Assembly: GCF_001293465.1 (NCBI RefSeq)
Contig: NZ_JSYZ01000010.1
Location: 1-64,000, forward strand
DNA from: Pseudomonas asplenii
Lineage (GTDB): Bacteria; Pseudomonadota; Gammaproteobacteria; Pseudomonadales; Pseudomonadaceae
Direction of reading: 5' to 3'
DNA: 64,000 nucleotides
The first letter of the stretch is position 1, and each line of letters starts with the position of its first letter. Positions 45,601-54,500 of this stretch are shown here, in pieces. The position numbers and the translations under genes are program-made. The notes beneath the pieces are model-generated. The model did not search any database. It was not told the origin of the DNA and saw only the letters and a program-made list of their open reading frames with translations.

Positions 45601-47685
45601 CGGCTCGCTTGCCTTGTGCACCAGTTGCAGCGGACGGCTGAAATGCGTCAGGTCGAACGAAGTACGCAGCAATGGATGACGGGCAACCAGCTCATGCACG
45701 GCATCGCGCATCGCGTCCACGTCAACAGGCATCTCCACATGATATGAGCAAATGGCGTGGTAAACCGCCGACTTTGCAGCGAACTCGCGGTGATAGATCA
45801 TCCCTTCCTGCAGAAGGTTCAGAGGATACGCGTCCTCCACGTCAGACGGAATTCGCGCTCGGTCCTGCTCGGAAACCAAATAGAAAGGCTCGGAGACTGG
45901 CAGATCGACCGGCGCTGTCGCCTCGCGTACGGCTTTGGCCAGGGAGCGCACGGTCGGATGCATGTGCAGCGTCGCGATGGTGAAACGCACTCCACGCTGC
46001 TCAGCCAATGCGGTGACTTCGATGCTACGTAACGAATCCCCTCCGAGGGCGAAGTAATTGTCGTCCAGCGTGACGACGTCGCGTTGCAGTACACGTTGCC
46101 ATACGGCAATCAGCGTCTCCTCGATGCTGTCGGTATGAAACTCAGCGCTGGCCTGCGCTTGCGCCACTTGCAACTCGGCAAGACTACGGCGATCAATCTT
46201 GCCATGGGCAGTGACAGGCAACGCAGGCAAAGCCATGATGCGCGACGGGCGCATGTAATCTGGCAGTGCATCGCCCAAATGCTTGGCCACAGATTGCTCC
46301 ACCTGCGCGGGATCAGCCTGGGTCTCGACGAACAGTGCCAAGATACTGCCGCCACCTTCACGCTTGACGACCGCGGCGGCATTGCTCACTTGCGCGACCG
46401 CCATCGCCTGCGTTTCGATTTCCGTCAGTTCAATACGATAGCCATTGAGTTTGACTTGAGTGTCTGTGCGCCCGAAATAAAGGAAGACACCGTCCTCACG
46501 CAACGCGCCCATGTCCCCCGTCGCATAACAAAGCCGATCGTCCCATGTCACGTTAAGGAGTTTTTTCGCCGAAAGCTCAGGGTTACCCAGATAACCCGCC
46601 ATGACGCCCACACCAGCAATCAGAAGCTCTCCACGCGTTCCAGCCGGCACCTGCTCACCGGACTCATTGACCACATACAGCGCCATGCCATCGATAGGTG
46701 TGCCGATGGCCACACTTTCCAAGTTGGCAGCAGTCGCGCCGCCCCATGCTTGAACACAGCAACCGACGGTCGCTTCGGTTGGCCCGTATTCGTTGTAGAT
46801 ACGGCAATTGGGGAAGATTCGCTGCAGCGCTACGCAATCACGAACGAGCAGTTCCTCACCGCCGATCACGAACACGTGTGCCACCTCGCGGACATGCTGC
46901 TGAGCATCGAACCAGTCGATAATCGCTCGCACATGAGTGGGGGTGACTTTGACGACAACAGGTTGAGCGGCGTCAAACAGACGATGCAGAAGCTTCTCCA
47001 AGGCCGAATCGCCTGGGACGATGTCCACACAGCCACCGGCGATCAGCGGTACCAGGAAGCTGGTGATGGAAAGGTCGAAGGTCGTGGCTGTGTGCCAGAT
47101 TGCATCGTAGGCACCTTCGGTCGCGTAGCTTCGCGCAGCCCAGGTCAAATAGTTGACCAGACCACGGTTGGTTATCTGTACCCCGTTAGGTTCACCGGTC
47201 GTACCTGAGGTGTGTAGAACGTAAGCGATTTCGTCGCCAGTCCCCAAAGCCTGGAACTGAGCGGGTGCCTGACTCTGCTCTTCACACAATTCTTGAAGCG
47301 ACAGCGCAGGCCAATCGATCCCAGGCAAGGCGGTGCTTCCGGCGGTGAGAACCAATGCCGGTGCACAACGGGCCATAATGGTTCGTGAACGCTGTATTGG
47401 CGAATTTGGATCCACCGGCACATACGCAGCCCCGACCCTGAGGGTCGCAAGAGCAGCCACTACGAACTCGATCGAGCGCGGCATAAACAACACGATATGG
47501 TTACCAGGCTCTACACCTTTTACCAGCAGGGCGTTACTGGCTACTTGCACACGCTCGGCCAGCTCTCGGTAGCAGACAGTTCGCGCGTCCTCACGCAATG
47601 CGACAGCATCAGGTGCATACCGCACCTGCTCGTCGAACAGCGACAATGTGGACGTAAGGGTGGCTTGTTGATGATCCATAATCAT
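42661..47685 (-). CDS. NRPS: A(Asn)-T-C-A(His-like)-T
   Basis: The ATG at 47685 follows GGAACGAAG and gives 1,674 aa; a GTG at 47739 is less likely. It starts directly with an A domain, so its first C domain must be supplied by another protein (the free T-C protein). A1 has HTSGTTGEPNG, with Asn in place of the usual Lys, and selectivity residues D-L-T-K-V-G-E-V-G-K, near-identical to the Asn code DLTKLGEVGK. T1 is YFALGGDSL. C opens EDAYPLNLLQEG and keeps HHEIIDGWS. A2 (FTSGSTGVPKA) reads D-S-G-L-I-A-E-V-W-K, closest to the His code DSELTAEVCK. T2 is TLGGESLAAL. Asn followed by His is the order expected for the bleomycin BlmX region. It lies 66 bp after a SyrP-like hydroxylase gene, which would suit beta-hydroxylation of His. 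Confidence 0.93.
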   Translation of the reverse strand: MIMDHQQATLTSTLSLFDEQVRYAPDAVALREDARTVCYRELAERVQVASNALLVKGVEPGNHIVLFMPRSIEFVVAALATLRVGAAYVPVDPNSPIQRSRTIMARCAPALVLTAGSTALPGIDWPALSLQELCEEQSQAPAQFQALGTGDEIAYVLHTSGTTGEPNGVQITNRGLVNYLTWAARSYATEGAYDAIWHTATTFDLSITSFLVPLIAGGCVDIVPGDSALEKLLHRLFDAAQPVVVKVTPTHVRAIIDWFDAQQHVREVAHVFVIGGEELLVRDCVALQRIFPNCRIYNEYGPTEATVGCCVQAWGGATAANLESVAIGTPIDGMALYVVNESGEQVPAGTRGELLIAGVGVMAGYLGNPELSAKKLLNVTWDDRLCYATGDMGALREDGVFLYFGRTDTQVKLNGYRIELTEIETQAMAVAQVSNAAAVVKREGGGSILALFVETQADPAQVEQSVAKHLGDALPDYMRPSRIMALPALPVTAHGKIDRRSLAELQVAQAQASAEFHTDSIEETLIAVWQRVLQRDVVTLDDNYFALGGDSLRSIEVTALAEQRGVRFTIATLHMHPTVRSLAKAVREATAPVDLPVSEPFYLVSEQDRARIPSDVEDAYPLNLLQEGMIYHREFAAKSAVYHAICSYHVEMPVDVDAMRDAVHELVARHPLLRTSFDLTHFSRPLQLVHKASEPEFGYLDLRHVDPQTHQDYVDSWLEDEKKRGFEIEQYPLIRFMLHHFSEGTCQLSYSFHHEIIDGWSDALMVTELVNRYMARVSGEVFELPELRSTFRDSILLEQLAVNDDSYREFWNERMRDVSVMRLPSFVPPRADLGQREIIKFEVPISGELSDAVKQLARELAVPLKSVLLAAHMKVMSLLGGVDDVMSYTVSNGRPENRDSHAVIGLFVNSLAFRMSLPGGSWRELILDTLHSEHEVLARRRYPMAEVKRQHGSEPLSETLFFFNHYHVTDELERWPNLKMLGLKVYAESTFPFCVNAFLTPFEKDLRIRLEYDNLRYDKAVMDVAGDFYLAVLTAMVKDPSADYHADAFLAREQLDRVLGVASGALKREQRPFLSVVAQIAEHARRTPEHIAVVSGESRITYAELDAMAARFAKHLVEEEHVRPADMVGVLMSRGLPAIVAMLGILKSGAAYVPLNVDQPAARLACAIKQTGSLVVCDDAAYAHLVPGLDSEIRFVRYSDVDADADIHDDVPVCAQSAAYVIFTSGSTGVPKATVVSHANLDSSTRERVAYYGLGGRDRCALLSSQAFDSAVGVIFGALVGGATLVIPDEETLLDLAGLVQYLRASQVTMTLCTPSLLDTLLATDDFITLKLRQIISAGEALSCDTYARAAAIPGATVYNEYGPTEATVWASVWQGQPYRPVSTMPIGRAIPSARLYVLDQRMHPVAVGVPGELYIGGEGVAQGYLGAPAQTAAVYLPDPFGDVPGARLYRTGDLVRLDLEGNIEFLSRRDRLVKVQGFRVEPGEIEHVLATHPQIHRAVAVVKAINGIKQLVAYIVRRDTAQALSVDQLKAFCKQNLPKYMLPAQFVFVDAVPVSSTGKVDLASLEHSASLAAADHSSAAPQSPLQAMLAGIWQTALNVERVGIHDDFMTLGGESLAALRIAAKVRSTLDVDIPVRTLLAAMDNIAMLAEALEAHSALQGSQKRHEELESGTL

Positions 47686-47751
47686 TGGCTTCGTTCCGTT
47701 CGTAGTTTTGTTTATACAACCCGTTCGCCGCCTCGGCACGGCGAAACCAGG

Positions 47752-48750
47752 TCAGGCAAGCATCTTCACGTAGTGTTTGCGCAGTCCCGTGTAAGCATCA
47801 CGACCATGCGCGGTCAGCATATTATCGATAATCAGTACATCACCTCGTTGCAGTGCCAGCCGATAAAGTGCCCGCTCGTAAGCCTCCCTGAGCACCTGAT
47901 ACGTCTGCGGCTCAATTGCCGAACCGTCGCCATACAACGTTTGAAAGGGATAGACATCTGGACCGAACAATTGATTGAAGGCCTGTCGCGTCGACTCAGG
48001 AAGCGATAGTGCATTGAAGAAAACGCCATGGTTGAACCAAACTGACTGATGGGTGTGAGGGTGCTGAAAAGACCACCTCGCAGCGCGCTCCACCACAAGT
48101 TGGTCTTCCAACTTGAACCATTGATAGCCGCGCGCCGAAAGCAACAGAGTCAACTCTTCCTCATCTGGCACCGCAAACGCCTGGCGCCAGCTGTATCCAA
48201 CGCCTTCGATGAAACGACGCCGGTATTTCAAGCCCTGGCGCTCGCATGCCTCGCACAAGGAAGCAGGAATCTCGGCGTACACCTGGCGGGTATCGGCAAG
48301 GATCATCGATCCTCCCGACGAGGCAGGTTGTTCGCAATAAAAGCCGAGCAAGCGCGGCCAGCTCGAGGCGTAAGCGTTCTCGTTATGGAGAAAAATGGGT
48401 TCACGAGCAGGGTACTCGGTGGCGGTATACAGATGAGTACCTACCTCAGTTCGAGGCGTACTACGCTCTTCATACTCAAGCGACTCGCTGCCAAACATCT
48501 GCAATGCGGCAGAAAACTCATCGAGAGTGGACACACTGAAGCCGCGGAACAAAATCGCCCCGACGTGTTGCACCAAATCGACCAAAGAGCCCGCGACCTC
48601 GCTTAGCAACGCTGACAATTCCATGTTGGCCGTAGCCGCGCGCACGACCACGCAGGCAGCTTGGTCATCGAGCAATTCAAGGGTGACGCCCGATGGCATC
48701 AAGGCTTGGCATACACCCAGTCGCCGCCGGGCATCCGCTAGTGAATACAT
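47752..48750 (-). CDS. TauD/SyrP-like Fe(II)/2-oxoglutarate hydroxylase (second copy)
   Basis: The protein is 332 aa from ATG 48750, 7 bp after the Asp/Asn hydroxylase gene. The iron site HNE is in FLHNENAY, and the distal His in NMLTAHGRDAY near the C-terminus. FYCEQPASSGGS and AILFRGFSV place it in the SyrP branch, like the first copy at 32007, with which it shares layout but clearly differs in sequence. It is immediately upstream of the A(Asn)-T-C-A(His-like)-T synthetase. In bleomycin, His is beta-hydroxylated and carries the sugar, and a SyrP-like enzyme is the proposed catalyst. Acting on carrier-bound His (or Asn) of that synthetase is therefore the best inference. Cytoplasmic; no signal peptide. 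Confidence 0.92.
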   Translation of the reverse strand: MYSLADARRRLGVCQALMPSGVTLELLDDQAACVVVRAATANMELSALLSEVAGSLVDLVQHVGAILFRGFSVSTLDEFSAALQMFGSESLEYEERSTPRTEVGTHLYTATEYPAREPIFLHNENAYASSWPRLLGFYCEQPASSGGSMILADTRQVYAEIPASLCEACERQGLKYRRRFIEGVGYSWRQAFAVPDEEELTLLLSARGYQWFKLEDQLVVERAARWSFQHPHTHQSVWFNHGVFFNALSLPESTRQAFNQLFGPDVYPFQTLYGDGSAIEPQTYQVLREAYERALYRLALQRGDVLIIDNMLTAHGRDAYTGLRKHYVKMLA

Positions 48751-48757
48751 GCTGGCC

Positions 48758-49681
48758 TCATACGCTGGTGGAAATGCGCAGGCGTTTCAGGCCATCGAGT
48801 TCAACCCTCCGAGCGCCGAGCTCAGTCATGTAGCGGCGGAGTTTTCCTTCCAGAAAAGCATCAGGCAACAACCGTGGCTCAGTACTTTGCTCGTCCATAT
48901 AGATCCCTTTCAAATGTGCCTCCCTGAGCAAGTCAGCTACTCGCTCCTGCAAGCCTTCGGCAGGCGATCTGGCTGACGAGCATGAGCTTTTCGCTTCTGG
49001 ATGAGGGAAGTCGAAAATCAATACGATTCGATCCTCATCACTCAGGTTCCACACCTCATGCTCATATGAGTCGTCGAACACAATGCAGCGCCCTACTTGC
49101 CAACGTACTGTTTCTGAACCGACGCGCATCATGGCATCAGCAGGTGTATTGATCCCCATGTGCAAACGCAAACGACCGTTGGTCTCGCCACAATGGGGGA
49201 CGATATGCGTCCCGGGAATGATCCTGGATAACATTACGACCCCGGCGCCCAGCAGTTCGGTGGGCAACGCATTGAGCACGGCAAAGGTCGCAGGCAAATG
49301 ACACGCGGCGCGCTCAGAACGTACCCCCGCCTCGAAGAAGACCAACTGCTGCCATTGCCCTCCCGGCTCTACTAGCGGCTCCTCGACATCGGAGAAGCTC
49401 TCGAAGCCCCCAGCCACAGCGGCCATTACTTCATCGACGATGATGTGCCCATGGGCCTCAAGATGACGAACCACCTCGAAATCTCCTGCGCGGTAGAGCG
49501 CGGGTCCCGCCACCTCCCTGAGGTAACGGATCGGCCGTTGCAATGCGCTGGGAAAATAGCCCAGCTCAGCCATCAACTGAGCGAGCCTTCGCGCCGCCGT
49601 CCAATCGGCACACGCAGCCATCTGCCCGATCAGTTCGTTAGCTCGTGCACGAAGGCCCTCTTCCGTGCTGTCCATATTCAT
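48758..49681 (-). CDS. Aspartyl/asparaginyl beta-hydroxylase-family oxygenase
   Basis: The protein is 307 aa. The ATG at 49681 has GGAG 8 nt upstream and is preferred to the TTG at 49693. The C-terminal half has the Asp_Arg_Hydrox pattern: THIVPHCGETNGRLRLHMG followed by WQVGRCIVFDDSYEHEVWN, giving the two iron-binding His residues with Gly in place of a carboxylate, as in human AspH. RLRLH is the 2-oxoglutarate-binding Arg region. The N-terminal 110 residues are helical and of unknown role. Members hydroxylate Asp or Asn side chains in peptides; in NRPS loci they make beta-hydroxy-Asp/Asn/His. In this operon it may hydroxylate an Asn-derived residue. It is followed 7 bp later by the SyrP-like gene, so two different oxygenases are co-translated. 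Confidence 0.88.
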   Translation of the reverse strand: MNMDSTEEGLRARANELIGQMAACADWTAARRLAQLMAELGYFPSALQRPIRYLREVAGPALYRAGDFEVVRHLEAHGHIIVDEVMAAVAGGFESFSDVEEPLVEPGGQWQQLVFFEAGVRSERAACHLPATFAVLNALPTELLGAGVVMLSRIIPGTHIVPHCGETNGRLRLHMGINTPADAMMRVGSETVRWQVGRCIVFDDSYEHEVWNLSDEDRIVLIFDFPHPEAKSSCSSARSPAEGLQERVADLLREAHLKGIYMDEQSTEPRLLPDAFLEGKLRRYMTELGARRVELDGLKRLRISTSV

Positions 49682-49727
49682 TGTTTGCTCCAATTAACGA
49701 CCCGGAAGAAACAGGCTTAAACTCTGT

Positions 49728-50474
49728 TCACCATGCTCCAGCACTGGCGAATCGCTTAACGATATCGAGTGTCTCACCCACACATTCGCGATGAAAGAAA
49801 TGCCCCCCTGCCACCTCACGCACATGCAGATTGCCGCTCGTATGCGCTCGCCATTGCAGGGCATTTTCACGATCATGGTTTTCATCGTAACGACCGAACA
49901 GTGCGACCACTGGACAAGCCAACGGCGTAGCGTCGGCATCATGAACATAGCGATTGAACAACGTGAAATCCGCCGCAATCATCGGCATGAAATGCTGGAT
50001 GAAATCCTTGTCCTGTATCACCGCTTCATCGACGCCCCCCAGACGGCGAATCGACTCAATCAATTCGGCCTGGTTGGTAAAACGTGTCTTGTCCTTGCGC
50101 ACGGCTGAGGGTGCATAGGCTCCTCCCGTAACCAAAACTCTTGGACCGGTAGCGCCTCTAAGCTGCAGGCTTCTGGCAACTTCATATGCCAACAGCCCGC
50201 CCAAACTGTGTCCATAGAAAATGAATGGCGTGTCATCCCACTCAGCCACCCCCTGGCAAATCTGCTCTACCAGAGGCTGCCAATCCATCAGCGCAGCCTC
50301 ATGCACGCGCTGTTCGCGTCCGGGCAATTGCACCCCATGGACGCCAACCCAAGACGGCAGGTGATTGCTCCAGACGTGATAAATCGAAGCTCCTGCTCCG
50401 GCGTGAGGGAAACAAAGCAGACGAACCCGCTCATCGGAGCCCTTCGAGAGGAGCTGAATACTGTCATTGCTCAT
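49728..50474 (-). CDS. Type II thioesterase (alpha/beta hydrolase)
   Basis: The protein is 248 aa from ATG 50474, overlapping the methyltransferase stop by 11 bp, with GGAGGAT upstream. LLCFPHAGAGASIYHVW is the classic type II TE N-terminus. The nucleophile is in FYGHSLGGLLAYE, the acid in RYDENHDRE, and the His in VAGGHFFHRE. Such enzymes remove wrongly loaded or stalled groups from carrier proteins and keep the assembly line running. No NRPS visible in this window ends in a type I thioesterase, so a role in final release cannot be excluded, but the sequence is a stand-alone editing type. It sits within the main operon between methyltransferase and hydroxylase genes. Confidence 0.95.
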   Translation of the reverse strand: MSNDSIQLLSKGSDERVRLLCFPHAGAGASIYHVWSNHLPSWVGVHGVQLPGREQRVHEAALMDWQPLVEQICQGVAEWDDTPFIFYGHSLGGLLAYEVARSLQLRGATGPRVLVTGGAYAPSAVRKDKTRFTNQAELIESIRRLGGVDEAVIQDKDFIQHFMPMIAADFTLFNRYVHDADATPLACPVVALFGRYDENHDRENALQWRAHTSGNLHVREVAGGHFFHRECVGETLDIVKRFASAGAW

Positions 50475-51336
50475 CGGATGATCCTCCAGACGTCTGTGCA
50501 ACTGTTGACGTCGCCTGCCGGGCACAGACGATGGGATATGACGTGCTGAGAATTAGCCGCCCTTCCTTGCGATAGAGGACATTCTCCCCCGCTAGTGGGT
50601 AGTATTCGAAGACAATGTCAGCGCACGCCCGGTGAAACGCCTCTTCACGCAGGCCATGCGAAACCAGAACAGGAGCCTGTCGCTGCCATGCATTGCGCAA
50701 CAATGCAATGACATCACTCTCATAATGATGCTGCGCAACGTCGACCACCTGGGCAAAACCGGCGTCATGCAACCATCGTTTCAGCACCTCGGCACTGGCC
50801 CAGTAACGAGCACGCATTCCTGTAGCCTCGGCACAGAATGTGGCCACGCGATTTCGAAGCTCGCAGCCCAACGCCGGGCTCGTTTCATACTGAAGGATGA
50901 ACAGCCCGTCGGGGCGCAAGTGCCTACGCACATTGGCGATCATCGCTTGTTGCGCGGCCTCGCTGTTGTAATGCAATACCAAGCGCATGAGGATGATATC
51001 CGCCGGTTGACCTACGTAGGAGGAGATATCACTCACGACAGCCGCGATACCTCGAGCATGGGCGCGCGCGACGAAGGTGGGGTTCGCATCGACGAGCAGC
51101 GCATCGCATTGAACACCCTCTTTGGCCAACAGCCTCATGCACCGCTCCAGCAATAGCCCTTGCCCGCCCCCGAAATCCATGATGCGCACTGGCCCAGGTT
51201 TCGTAGGGAGGTTGGGCAGCATTGCCGTACAGGCAAAATGATCGGCATCGCTAACCGACCCAAAGAAAGGATGGCTGGCCTCCAGATCGAGATGCCCGGC
51301 GATGTCATCGGCCGTTCCTGGTATCGCGAGCTTCAT
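50464..51336 (-). CDS. SAM-dependent class I methyltransferase
   Basis: The protein is 290 aa from ATG 51336, starting 2 bp after the MbtH stop and overlapping the thioesterase by 11 bp. The SAM-binding motif I is RIMDFGGGQGLLLERCM, motif II is DALLVDANP, and the post-motif is HLRPDGLFILQYE. This class methylates O, N or C atoms of small molecules. The PKS in this cluster already has its own C-methyltransferase, so this enzyme must do something else, for example O- or N-methylation, or methylation of the pyrimidine-type unit if one is made. No substrate clue is visible. The tight coupling with MbtH and thioesterase genes shows it belongs to the assembly-line operon. Confidence 0.9.
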   Translation of the reverse strand: MKLAIPGTADDIAGHLDLEASHPFFGSVSDADHFACTAMLPNLPTKPGPVRIMDFGGGQGLLLERCMRLLAKEGVQCDALLVDANPTFVARAHARGIAAVVSDISSYVGQPADIILMRLVLHYNSEAAQQAMIANVRRHLRPDGLFILQYETSPALGCELRNRVATFCAEATGMRARYWASAEVLKRWLHDAGFAQVVDVAQHHYESDVIALLRNAWQRQAPVLVSHGLREEAFHRACADIVFEYYPLAGENVLYRKEGRLILSTSYPIVCARQATSTVAQTSGGSSDEQ

Positions 51337-51338
51337 AC

Positions 51339-51551
51339 TCAGCGTGCGTTCTCTTGCATCCAGCGACGCAGGCTCAGTGGTCGCATGTCGGTCCAGACCT
51401 GGTCGATATGGTCGAGACAGGCTTGCCTCGTACCCGACTTGCCTACTGTTCTCCAACCGGCTGGCAAAGCACGATCCTGTGGCCAGATCGAATATTGTTC
51501 TTCATCGTTCATCACAACACAGAAAGTGATTTGGTCATTATCGTCAAACAT
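51339..51551 (-). CDS. MbtH-like protein
   Basis: The protein is 70 aa, from ATG 51551 with GGAAGG 8 nt upstream. It shows the full MbtH pattern: N-terminal FDDNDQ, then NDEEQYSIWP, LPAGWRTVG and the C-terminal WTDMRPLSLR. MbtH proteins bind A domains and are needed for their folding or activity. The locus encodes one MbtH for eight complete A domains, so it probably serves several of them. It starts 41 bp after the giant heterocyclizing NRPS and is coupled to the methyltransferase gene. Confidence 0.98.
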   Translation of the reverse strand: MFDDNDQITFCVVMNDEEQYSIWPQDRALPAGWRTVGKSGTRQACLDHIDQVWTDMRPLSLRRWMQENAR

Positions 51552-51592
51552 CAAGTTTTCCTTCCGTTGATACTCAGTGAGTGAATGTTGCT

Positions 51593-54500
51593 TCAGCGCC
51601 GTATCGCTGGCGCCTCGATATCTATGACAGCATGCAGATGGCCGGAGTCTTCATTCAACTCATTGAGCATCGCATGAACTTCGTGAATGGTTTCCACCCA
51701 GCGGTTATCGCTGCGCACAAGTCGGATCATCGCCCCCACGGTCGGTTCCGCCATGACGTCATGCAGTCGCAGCTCGATGAAATAGAGTTCGTGCAAGCGC
51801 CCCAGAATGCCCAAAGCATCGATCGATGTTCCGCCAATGCGGAAGAAATTGGAGTCGAGCGACACCTGGGGCACACGCAGCACCTCGCACCAGATCATGC
51901 GGATAGCCTGGTCGACCAGATCCTCAGGCTCGCTGGCACTCGCCGCCATGTCGTAGTCATGTGCCTCGTCAGTGATCACCGGACGTTCGCCACGCTCGAT
52001 GAGAATCGCAGCAGGCACATGCGTAAGCAGCTCAGACGCATACATCGCCAGTGACGTCGAAGCCAGTTCATACTCAGCTTTCGTGTCGCCCTGTGGAATC
52101 TCTTGCTGACGCGGGTCGAGCGCGCCGGCCAGCACCGCGCAGCGGACCCCCGCCCCGCTCGGATCGACCATGCCACCAGGGGTGAAACCGAGCATACACA
52201 TGCCAAGATTACGATGCCCCGATTGCATCATCAGCCGCTGCGCATAGCCGCCGATTGCCAGCCGTGCCCGGCGCTGAGCATCTTCATCGATGAAATTGCC
52301 CTCGACGTACAGCTCGAGCAGGCATTGACTTGCGTCCCCGATGAGTCCGTCGAGTATTGGATTAGGCCCACTGAGAATCTGCTCGCTGAGCAGCTCCGCG
52401 CCCTCGCGACCAACAATCTTCAAATGCGCGCCATCACGCCGATAGATGCGAGTACGAACAGGTTCCGCCATCGCCATCAGCCCTTGCCCAGGCGCGTCAC
52501 CCGCAAGCAGTGTAACCGTGGCCAGCGACGTCAGGCCCGAAACGGCCACCGTGCTATCAAGCATCTGCTCACAGATACGCAATCCATGCCGATTAGCAGC
52601 CTGCTCAAGCACAGCAAGCATTGCTCCCGCCTCAAACTGGGCGAACGCCTGCGACTTCTCACCATAAAGCGACGCAATACGCTCAAGGTCGGCGGCCAAC
52701 AGCAGATGAACACCTTCACTTGGCAACCCACGTTCCATCGCAGGGTCCACACAGCGCGTAAGGCTACGGGCAATCGGGTCGAGGGCGTACCATCCAGCCG
52801 CCAGCCCATAGCCATCCGTTACGGCCAGATAGGCATGTACCGCGTAGCAGCTCCCGGCGGAGGGATAAGGGTATTTGGGCAACGGCAGCGCAATACTCTC
52901 CACAGCCGTCAAGCTGCCGATCCACCTCAACACATCGCTCGACTCGATGCGCCGTGAGCGCAGCGCCAGGACCGGGCTCGCGCGCGCGGACTCCAGCCAC
53001 TCCATGATCTGGGCATCTTGCAAGGCAGCACCCCAGAACGTGCGATAGCTGCGACGCCCCAATACTTGAGTCCTCGATGCGTCATCACGCTCAGGTAGCG
53101 AACAACTGATCTCGGTACTCCTGGCCCCGATCATCCATTGGCGTTTTTGCTCCAGACGATCAACCCACGAAAGCGGACTCGTTGGCATGTCCAGCGCACC
53201 TTTGGCCCAAAGCTCCAATGCCAAGGGTGCCAAGCGCACGCCTACCGTAGGCGCAAGACCTTGCCCAGGCGACTGCTGCCACGCTTCAGCAACACGAGGA
53301 TGAGCCTGCAGGCAGGCCACCATGGCATCGAGAGGATCCTGTTCTGCGCGGATACGTGCCAAGTGATCATGACAAGCGGCGATCAAGGTTTCTGGCACTT
53401 CGAGCTCAGAGGCACGCCAGGCCATCGGATTGTCGCTCAAGCGCTCAAGCGCAGCGACATAAAGATTGAAAAGCGCCTGCACCAATGGTTGATCCAGCAC
53501 GTCATCGCGCACGTCCCAGGCCAACAGCAGATTGCCATGCTCCTGGTACACCTGATGGTCGAGCCAAACCTGAGGCGTCTGCGTCAGCGCATAGGCCACT
53601 TCGCCCTGAACATTTTCAAGCGTCAACGAGGCCCCACTGTTTACCGGAAGTACCAGGGCGCTGGTAAATACAACCGGCGCCAAGGCCACACGCCCCCGCC
53701 GCTTCGACAGGTCCTGAAGCACTTGCACACCGCTGTACTGGCTATTATCGAGATCCGAAAGAACTTGCCGGCACAGAGCGCCAATCGATGCATCCAGAGG
53801 CTCTCCATCGTTACACCGGTATTCGAGCAAGAATGTCGAAGCGAAATCGCCCACGATATCGTTGATATCAGGATGAATAGGAGGACGATTGAAGTGGGTG
53901 ACATTGATGACAAACGATGCGTTGTCGCAAGCCAAGCGCAACACCCGACCGAAGACGGTCAACAACATTGACGACGGCGTCGCACCACATTCGAGGGATC
54001 GCATCTTCAAACGCGCCCACTGCTGTGACTCAATGACCTGAGTGTAACGCGTGAATCGGGCAGCGGCGCTTTCGTCGCCAACGCGTCGGACCGGCAAGGC
54101 CGGTGGCGGCGGCAAGCTGTCGAGCCTTTCCTGCCAGTAGTCACGCATGCGCACATAGTGCAGCGAATGGCGCAACGATGCCATGTAGTTGACGTAATCA
54201 CGGAAGGAGAAATCCAATCTCGGCAGCGTGCTTTCGTTTTCTCGATAGAACGCGAGAAGATCACGCGCAATGAGGTTGGTACTCCATGCATCCGCGATGA
54301 TGATATCCAGGCTGATATGCAGGCGTACTACGTCGTCAGCATGACGAGTCGCGGTGATCGAGAACAGCGGCCATTGAGCTGGATCTTTCGCCGCCAGCGA
54401 TTGTCTCCGGCGGTTGGCTTCTAGGCGCTGCGCCTGGACTTGGAGCGAATGGGCACGCACGTCATCCACGGCTATGCAATAACGCGGTACACGCTCCAAA

